A stretch of 20,395 nucleotides of DNA. Origin: a virus. The translations under genes and the position numbers were made by a program. The notes beneath the pieces are model-generated. The model saw only the letters and a list, made by a program, of their open reading frames with translations, was not told the origin of the DNA and searched no databases. How positions within the stretch are numbered: position 1 is the stretch's first letter; every line of letters starts with the position of its first letter. Location: IMG/VR virus record IMGVR_UViG_3300006750_000110, positions 1 to 20,395 of that record, one strand, 5' to 3'. This document shows, piece by piece, positions 14,297 through 20,395 of this stretch.

Positions 14297-15791
14297 AATA
14301 GTAGGTGCTGATAGTCCTTTTACGAGAAATCAACGAAAAGGTATTGCAGCAAAAAATCCATATGAAAGAAATGATTTTTTAATGAGAATGACTAATGGAG
14401 ATAATGCTGAAAGAACAACACTTACTCAGAATCTAATGAAAGATGGTACATACAGATCAGGTGATGTTTTATGGCAATATCCTCAAAATGACAACGCATC
14501 TGTTCCTGTAATCCGATATACACGAGATAATGAAACAGGATTGCAAGAACCTTATAATGTAAATATAACTGCAAGCACTCCAGGTTTCGATCCAGAACTT
14601 CTTAAAACAATGGGAGATACTTGGAAAGCAACTGAGGCTACTGTTGCTAAAAATGTCTTTGGTGATAACTCAGAAGAAAAAAAATCAGTATATAAAGCAA
14701 TACAATCAGAATGGATGTATGTCAGTACTTTATATGATGATGAAAATCATAAAGGAGGAGTACGAGAAGAATTTTTTAAAATAGGAATGAAGCTTTATGA
14801 GAATCATAGAAAAGGCAGATTAGATGATCCTACTTACAAAGCATTTACATTTCAAGGATCAGATGTAACTGATGCAATCATAAGATCTCAATATTATTAC
14901 GGATCACCTCCTGGCAACGAATATGTAAAAATCATAATACCTAAAAAAGATTTATCTCCTTTTGGACAATATGATAATGATATTATCTTTGATGCATTAA
15001 GGTATTTGAGGCATTCCGATTTAAGTCCTTATATTAATTCTAAAATTCTAGGGACAATGATTGGTGATGAAGGTGCAAATACAATGGTATATTTTAATAC
15101 TGATGCACAAAATCGGGGTATTGCAATCTTCACAACTGAAACTAACATTCAAGGTGTAGAAAGTAAGCAACATGGTGTTATCCCATTTGATGTATTTGGG
15201 AAATATGTTGTTTACAGACATAGACTTTCAATGCTTGAAGAATTAAGTAGTTGGTTCGGAAGCAACTTAAACTACGAAGGTCTTTTAAATGAAGTTTCAA
15301 ACTTTGAAAAAGCATTAGGACCAAAATCAACACACAAACCTGTACTTCAAAGAAGTCTTGCTGAAATAAGATATACAGATCAAGGAACTATAAGTCCAGG
15401 TAGCCTTTTACATGGTGCATGGCTTTTACGATCAGTAGATCCTGTAGCAAGAGGTCTTTATAAACTTAGAGAGATGAATCCTGCTTTAGAATTCAACCAA
15501 TCTGTAAACTGGCTACGGAATATATTTTACAGTGAAACAGAAATTGGAATGAATGACAGGGATCTGATTATAGAAGTAATGAATAATATTACACCAAAGT
15601 CATCTCAAGAAGAAATAATGAATGTTATTTTTACAATGAAAATGAAAGAAGTTTCTGTAATAAGAGATCATTGGGATGAAATAGGATTAATTGCAGGAGA
15701 AATGGGAACCGCAATAAAAGAACAATTTCTGGAGGCTTATAACAATTTTGAAGCAGAACGTGCTAGATATCATAGAAATAAAAATAAATGA
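14289..15791 (+). CDS. Unrecognised 500-aa protein in the ejection-protein cluster
   Basis: A soluble, mixed-charge protein without a recognised domain, signal peptide or membrane segment. The N-terminus has the words NQRKGIAAKNPYERNDFLMR, and the middle has a beta-type run (VVYRHRLSMLEELSSWFG with VYFNTDAQNRGIAIF before it). I looked for the lytic transglycosylase pattern of T7 gp16 (catalytic Glu followed by GLMQ-type motif) and did not find it. T7 has no separate gene here; gp15 is followed directly by gp16. It could be an extra ejection protein or a piece of a larger ancestral protein. The gene overlaps both neighbours (eight bases upstream, four bases downstream), so it is co-translated with them. 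Confidence 0.65.
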   Translation: MTEIVGADSPFTRNQRKGIAAKNPYERNDFLMRMTNGDNAERTTLTQNLMKDGTYRSGDVLWQYPQNDNASVPVIRYTRDNETGLQEPYNVNITASTPGFDPELLKTMGDTWKATEATVAKNVFGDNSEEKKSVYKAIQSEWMYVSTLYDDENHKGGVREEFFKIGMKLYENHRKGRLDDPTYKAFTFQGSDVTDAIIRSQYYYGSPPGNEYVKIIIPKKDLSPFGQYDNDIIFDALRYLRHSDLSPYINSKILGTMIGDEGANTMVYFNTDAQNRGIAIFTTETNIQGVESKQHGVIPFDVFGKYVVYRHRLSMLEELSSWFGSNLNYEGLLNEVSNFEKALGPKSTHKPVLQRSLAEIRYTDQGTISPGSLLHGAWLLRSVDPVARGLYKLREMNPALEFNQSVNWLRNIFYSETEIGMNDRDLIIEVMNNITPKSSQEEIMNVIFTMKMKEVSVIRDHWDEIGLIAGEMGTAIKEQFLEAYNNFEAERARYHRNKNK

Positions 15792-17158
15792 ATATCCAGC
15801 CTATACCTGATTACAACCAGGAACGAGTATTTGAAAGCAACATAAGCAGTTATAAGCCTTCTATACCAACTTTATTTAAAGAATCAATAAAGTTTGGTTT
15901 TAGAACCATGTGGTGGCAGGAAGCATTAGATGAAGTTGCTTATGATTCTGCTAGTCAAGGTAACATCATTCCAGAAGACATTTATAAAGAAAGTGTGTTT
16001 TACAGACCAGGAATAAGTTGGTTTGAAGGAATGACTGAAGAACAAGCCCAAATATTAGCAGAAAACCATGATCGTAATAACTACTACGGACAATTAACCA
16101 GAAACGTATCTGGATTTTCAACTACTGGTGCAGTTGGAATGTTTGGTGGTTTGATCGTAGGTGGTTTTGCAGATCCTTTAAATTTTATTCCTTATTTTGG
16201 TATAGCAAAACAAGTTTCTAGAGTTAAAGGACTATTTTCTAAAGTCAATAAGGCAAGGCAAGCTGCAAAAACAGCAACAACTAGAGGTGTTTTAGGAGAT
16301 TCATTAGTTACATTTGCAGATCCTATCATTGGTGCTGGTCTTGCGAATCTTGCAATTAAAGATAAACGCTCCAAGTTTCAGGAACAGCATGATTTAAAGA
16401 TGGTCTTAATGGATATGGCAGTTGCAGGAGGTATTGGTGGAACAATGGTCTTTGGGAAAGCAGTTGCCAGAAAGATGAGAAATGTATCTCACAAGACTCA
16501 TATGAATCGTGTTCAACAAGCACTAGATCAGCTTGAAGAAGGTAAGACCCTTAACCTGAAGCCTCATCCTACAAAAGGATTGAATTACGAAGCTTTTGAG
16601 GTTCCTGAGAGCATAAATACAACAACAAGAGCAACAGTTCAGTCTGCAGTCAAAGCAAATGATGAAGTTCTTCTACATGTCATTGATTTAGGCATTACAG
16701 GAGAAGATGCAATATCTGCTACTGATTCTATAAAACAGATTCTAGATAAAGCAGAAGCAGAAGGATATGACGGAATTGCCTTAGATGAATTAATCCTGAG
16801 AGATAATGAAGACATATTGATGGAAACAGGATTATCTCATCTAGATATAGAAGTTAAAACCTTAGATGGAGAAGGAGGAGTTGAAGTAGTTGTTGTTAAA
16901 AGTCCACTAGATCAAGAAGTCAAATGGGATCATGTCGATGGAAATAAACAATATGAATATAACTTTGATGCTGAAGCAGAGTCCACAACACTTAAAGATG
17001 CAGTTAAGGAAAGTATTAACCGCTTTACGCAACTTCCTTCAAAAATTGTATCAAGACTCAAAAACATTGAGCTTAAGGCTAATCAAGTCAATGAGAAGCT
17101 AACAACAATGAAGAATGCTGTAAAATCTGCAGCCCAATGTGTGATCACTAATGGCTAA
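15788..17158 (+). CDS. gp16-like internal virion protein, N-terminal part (456 aa)
   Basis: The N-terminus (residues 1-100) has aromatic helical sequence (FGFRTMWWQEALDEVAYDSA) leading into a Gly-rich hydrophobic region at residues 109-137, with GGLIVGGFADPLNFIPYFG, and another at about 205-227 (MAVAGGIGGTMVFG). These resemble the membrane-active middle of large podovirus ejection proteins. Residues 270-380 form a separate domain with AEAEGYDGIALDEL and a late strand EVVVVKSPLDQEVK, faintly like ADP-ribosyltransferase-type domains of phage polyvalent proteins. The C-terminus (residues 400-456) is Lys-rich helix and ends abruptly in CVITNG. The next gene starts eight bases before the stop and continues the expected gp16 layout; together they total 1257 aa against 1318 aa for T7 gp16. 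Confidence 0.68.
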   Translation: MNIQPIPDYNQERVFESNISSYKPSIPTLFKESIKFGFRTMWWQEALDEVAYDSASQGNIIPEDIYKESVFYRPGISWFEGMTEEQAQILAENHDRNNYYGQLTRNVSGFSTTGAVGMFGGLIVGGFADPLNFIPYFGIAKQVSRVKGLFSKVNKARQAAKTATTRGVLGDSLVTFADPIIGAGLANLAIKDKRSKFQEQHDLKMVLMDMAVAGGIGGTMVFGKAVARKMRNVSHKTHMNRVQQALDQLEEGKTLNLKPHPTKGLNYEAFEVPESINTTTRATVQSAVKANDEVLLHVIDLGITGEDAISATDSIKQILDKAEAEGYDGIALDELILRDNEDILMETGLSHLDIEVKTLDGEGGVEVVVVKSPLDQEVKWDHVDGNKQYEYNFDAEAESTTLKDAVKESINRFTQLPSKIVSRLKNIELKANQVNEKLTTMKNAVKSAAQCVITNG

Positions 17159-19556
17159 GATCAATACTTGTCAATCTATGCTGATGAATGATTTCGGCAT
17201 GGATGAAAAATCTGCACAGAAGATGTTGGATGATTTGAAGAAAGGCAAATCTCCAGAAAAGATTCTAGATCGTGCAGAACGCTATGCTGCAACTAAGGAT
17301 TTTGAATTACAACAAGGTGAAGCAAGAGCAGAACTAGGAATGCATGCTTTTGAGAAAGCATATAATTTCATAATGATGCCTGTAAATGGTGTAAGTCCTG
17401 ACATTGATACTATCTTTACTCGTTTTAGAGCATTACTTACAGGATCAACCAAAGAAGGAGAAGGATTCTTAAATAGTATAGGAGCAGCACAAGATACAAG
17501 AACTCAGTTGATGCATGGAAGGATTCAAACAGAATTCTTAAACAATACAGGTCTTACAAGAACTCAAATGCATCGTTTGTTACGTAATAAGCGTTTTCAG
17601 GAAGATTTAGTCAAAGAACGATTTCCTCTTCAAAAGAAAAGCGTAACTGGAAATAAAGAAGCTCATGAACTGGCTAAGATTATAGAAAAAGAGAATCTAA
17701 GAGTTGTTCAAGAAGCAAATGCTGCAGGAGCAGCAATCCTTTATGATTCAACACATGTAACAACTCAATTCCATGATATTCCTCAAATGAAGTTAATGGG
17801 TGAAGATGAATGGATTGATTTCACAATGAGTCTTTTAGATAAAGATAAGACTTTTGGAGGGTTTGAACCTAATAGAGAAATATTAAGAAGAGTCTTCAAG
17901 AAGATAACTAAAGAACTTGAAGAAGAAGTAGATGCTACTGAAACAATGGCAGATGCATTATCTGCATCACGTTATCTTCATTTTGAAGATGCAAATGCTT
18001 GGTTAACTTACAATAAACGCTTTGGGCATCAAGATCCTGTTCTTGCAATGATTGAAGGATTGGAACTCCAAAGCGACAGAACTGTTCTTATTCAACGATT
18101 AGGACCAGATCCAGAAGCTACGTATAAAGAATTAAAACAAGCACTTTCAGAAGTTCCTCAAGTTAAACAACTTATTGAAGGAGAAGGATTAGATAAACGA
18201 TTTGATCTTCTTTCAGGAAAATCTTTAATACCTGGAAGTGTAACCCTTACTAAAATCACTTCAGGAGTAGTCAGTTGGCATTTGATTACTGATATGGGAA
18301 AGGCATTCCTTTCTTCATTCGGTGATCCTTTAATACAAGCCATGACCATGAACTATTATGGTAAGTCTTTTTTATCTTCCTACCATGATACGTTCAAGAA
18401 TCTGAAAAGATCTTTTAATAGAAACTTAGGCATGGAAGAACAAGACATGTTTAAGTTTCTTGGTATTGGTATCGATGGAATCCTTAATTCTTCATCTTCC
18501 AGATACATTAATTCAGATCCTGTAACAGGAACTTTGTCTCGTATGGCAGACAAAATGTTCATGTATAACGGACTCAATTACTGGACTAATGCAAATAGAG
18601 AAGGATTTGCACGAATGTCATCTGCATTTATGGGAGATCAAGCACGTTTTAAGTGGGATGGATTAACTTCACAGTATCAAAGGATACTTCAGCAATATGG
18701 TATAACAGAAAGTGATTGGAACTTAGTACACAAGATTGGTGCATATGACATAGCTGAAGATATAGATATTAAGAATAGATCTATTGACATATATGCAAAT
18801 GAAAGATACGTTACACCTGACCATATAAGAAAATTCTCTAAATCAAAACAAGCTAAAGAATTAGCTAATAAATTAGAGATTTTTTTTGTCAATGAATCAA
18901 AGATAGCAGTTCCTCAACCAGGGAAGAACGAAAAAGCTATCATGTCTTTTGGGTTCCAAAGAGGAACCGTACCTGGATCGTTAGCAGAACTCTTTTGGTT
19001 ATTTAGAGGTTTCTCGCTAACAATGGCTGTTCAGCAATATCCAAGGATGATGCAGAATGGCATGGGTAATTCAGCAATGCATTTAGCACCAGCAATTATG
19101 CTTGGTTATGCATCGCTCACCGCAAAGGATCTTTTCAAGGGGAAAGAACCAAGAGATCCTTTCGATTCTTCTACTGCAGCAGCTTCCTTAATTCAATCTG
19201 GTGTACCAGGAATTGTTGGAGATTTTGTCTACAACAGTTATTCACAATACGGGTTCAACTGGTCTGACTTTATTGTTGGACCTGTAGCATCTGATTTTAG
19301 AGATGCAGGAAGAATATTCTCAGGGATTGTCAATGGAGAAAAAGATGCAGCAAAAGCATGGAGTGCAGTTAAAAACAACATTCCTTATGCAAATCTCTTC
19401 TATCTTGAACCAGTAGTGAATTATGGGCTTATTTACCACATCCAAGAATATCTTAATCCAGGTTATCTAGGAAGAACGGAAAACATGCTTCGACATTTTG
19501 AGAATCAAGATTATATAGAAGCATTCCGTCCTAGTGCTGTAGTAGGAGGTTATTAA
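17151..19556 (+). CDS. gp16-like internal virion protein, C-terminal part (801 aa)
   Basis: A large ejection protein, mostly helical. The pattern SRYLHFEDANAWLTYNKRFG (about residues 280-300), then the QRLGPDPEATYKEL block, WHLITDMGKAFLSSFGDPL (near residue 382) and the late SFGFQRGTVPGSLAELFWLF with AVQQYPRMMQ, match the usual C-terminal layout of large podovirus internal proteins. It ends LEPVVNYGLIYHIQEYLNPGYL, the kind of closing block such proteins have. No transglycosylase motif is visible. The ATG at 17151 overlaps the previous gene by eight bases, and a TGA in this frame at 17142-17144 rules out an earlier start nearby. The stop overlaps the tail fibre ATG (TAATG). Expected to form the inner-membrane part of the DNA conduit. 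Confidence 0.75.
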   Translation: MAKINTCQSMLMNDFGMDEKSAQKMLDDLKKGKSPEKILDRAERYAATKDFELQQGEARAELGMHAFEKAYNFIMMPVNGVSPDIDTIFTRFRALLTGSTKEGEGFLNSIGAAQDTRTQLMHGRIQTEFLNNTGLTRTQMHRLLRNKRFQEDLVKERFPLQKKSVTGNKEAHELAKIIEKENLRVVQEANAAGAAILYDSTHVTTQFHDIPQMKLMGEDEWIDFTMSLLDKDKTFGGFEPNREILRRVFKKITKELEEEVDATETMADALSASRYLHFEDANAWLTYNKRFGHQDPVLAMIEGLELQSDRTVLIQRLGPDPEATYKELKQALSEVPQVKQLIEGEGLDKRFDLLSGKSLIPGSVTLTKITSGVVSWHLITDMGKAFLSSFGDPLIQAMTMNYYGKSFLSSYHDTFKNLKRSFNRNLGMEEQDMFKFLGIGIDGILNSSSSRYINSDPVTGTLSRMADKMFMYNGLNYWTNANREGFARMSSAFMGDQARFKWDGLTSQYQRILQQYGITESDWNLVHKIGAYDIAEDIDIKNRSIDIYANERYVTPDHIRKFSKSKQAKELANKLEIFFVNESKIAVPQPGKNEKAIMSFGFQRGTVPGSLAELFWLFRGFSLTMAVQQYPRMMQNGMGNSAMHLAPAIMLGYASLTAKDLFKGKEPRDPFDSSTAAASLIQSGVPGIVGDFVYNSYSQYGFNWSDFIVGPVASDFRDAGRIFSGIVNGEKDAAKAWSAVKNNIPYANLFYLEPVVNYGLIYHIQEYLNPGYLGRTENMLRHFENQDYIEAFRPSAVVGGY

Positions 19557-20395
19557 TGACAGTATCTGCAACAACTACAAGATCTTCTTTTTCAGGAAAC
19601 GCCACTCAAGGGCCACATACAATAAGCTTTATTGTACTTGATGCAACCCATATTGAAGTCTATTGGGAAAAAGGAGCTTCAGGTCCAGGTACTCCTATTA
19701 CTGGTGGAGGTTTTACTGCAGGAGCATCAGGATATCTTAAAAAAGATACTCATTATACTGTTCAGAATGCAGGAACTTCTTCTAATGCAACAATAACCTA
19801 TATTGAAGCAGGATTCACTGTAGATTCTACAGTAACTTATCCAACATCAGTTGATACAATTGTCATTACCAGAAGTGTTCCTTTAACTCAGGTTTCTGAT
19901 TATACGAATAACTCAACCATTGATGCAGAAACTATTGAGAACAGTTTTGATAAGTTAACTCAAATTTCTCAGCAGTTGGATGACAATGCTGGTCATTCAT
20001 TAAAGCTTTCATCTGCTTTAGAAGGAACCACAGGTTTTAATACAACACCTAGTGAAGCCTCTACTATAAGTCAAAATAAAGCAGATAGATTAAACAATGT
20101 AGTATCTTTTGATTCTAATGGTGACATCATTGCCACTCAGGAAATAGGATCTTGGCAAGGGAATTGGGTTACAGGAACAACATATGTTGAAAGAGATTTA
20201 GTTAAAGATGCTGAAACAGGTGCTGTTTATATATGTCTTGTAGGACATGATGCAGGAACCTTTGCAACTGATCTTTCTGCGAGTAAATGGGAATCAATAA
20301 TTGATGCAGGTGGTTTCAATGTTAAACTTACTGCAAACTTTACTATTGCTGCCGATGAAACCTACATCTGCCCGTACAAGATAGATCTTAACGGA
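19556..20395 (+). CDS. Tail fibre protein, N-terminal 280 aa (3' truncated by window edge)
   Basis: The host-recognition fibre. The frame is open to the last base with no stop, so the gene continues to the right. Residues 1-140 form the T7 gp17-like attachment domain that binds the nozzle: a beta-rich start (HTISFIVLDATHIEVYW), then TVTYP and TRSVPLTQVSDYTNN (from residue 105) and the helical end IDAETIENSFDKLTQISQQL. Residues 200-245 have the spacing of a small carbohydrate-binding module of the chitin-binding 5/12 type: W, W, Y, V, YICLVGH, then W near residue 245. After this, a beta-rich region begins (ANFTIAADETYI). The start lies in a TAATG overlap with the previous stop. Confidence 0.88.
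   Translation, partial: MTVSATTTRSSFSGNATQGPHTISFIVLDATHIEVYWEKGASGPGTPITGGGFTAGASGYLKKDTHYTVQNAGTSSNATITYIEAGFTVDSTVTYPTSVDTIVITRSVPLTQVSDYTNNSTIDAETIENSFDKLTQISQQLDDNAGHSLKLSSALEGTTGFNTTPSEASTISQNKADRLNNVVSFDSNGDIIATQEIGSWQGNWVTGTTYVERDLVKDAETGAVYICLVGHDAGTFATDLSASKWESIIDAGGFNVKLTANFTIAADETYICPYKIDLNG

Overview
This window is a stretch of a lytic-type, short-tailed (podovirus) double-stranded DNA phage genome. It holds the virion morphogenesis region, read entirely on the + strand, with almost no noncoding DNA. There are 17 protein genes: two are cut by the window edges (large terminase on the left, tail fibre on the right), and 15 are complete. No RNA gene, integrase, transposase or host gene was seen. 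The DNA is AT-rich throughout, with even composition and many start/stop overlaps. The host cannot be read from the sequence; a marine, AT-rich bacterium would fit the style of the proteins, but that is only an impression.

Layout. Positions 2-1219 hold the C-terminal part of the DNA-packaging ATPase/nuclease. Positions 1234-3314 hold two unrecognised genes: a long, repeat-rich, probably largely disordered or helical protein (587 aa) and a small companion (105 aa). Positions 3314-7666 are the head module: portal, a small Bbp19-like protein, scaffold, major capsid protein and a probable capsid cement protein. This gene order resembles the head module of Bordetella phage BPP-1. The scaffold-capsid gap (6047-6161) is the longest noncoding stretch and contains stacked hairpins. 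A very stable UUCG-loop hairpin follows the cement gene (7676-7691), where T7 has its main late terminator after its capsid gene. Positions 7708-11591 encode a 47-aa lysine-tailed protein missed by length cut-offs and the two tail tube proteins (T7 gp11- and gp12-like). Positions 11581-19556 hold the genes in the place of the T7 internal virion (ejection) proteins: gp13-like, gp14-like, two large unrecognised proteins, and a gp16-like function carried on two consecutive genes. From 19556 to the right edge runs the N-terminal part of the tail fibre, with a T7 gp17-like attachment domain and a putative carbohydrate-binding module.

How it works together. The terminase packs DNA through the portal into a shell built on the scaffold and stabilised by the cement protein. 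Tail tube proteins A and B close the portal and form the nozzle. The fibre binds the host surface. The internal proteins are expected to leave the head first and form a conduit across the envelope. The points most worth a second look are the repeat-rich protein at 1234, the nested domain insertion in tail tube protein B, the split gp16-like protein with no visible transglycosylase, and the structured leader in front of the capsid gene.
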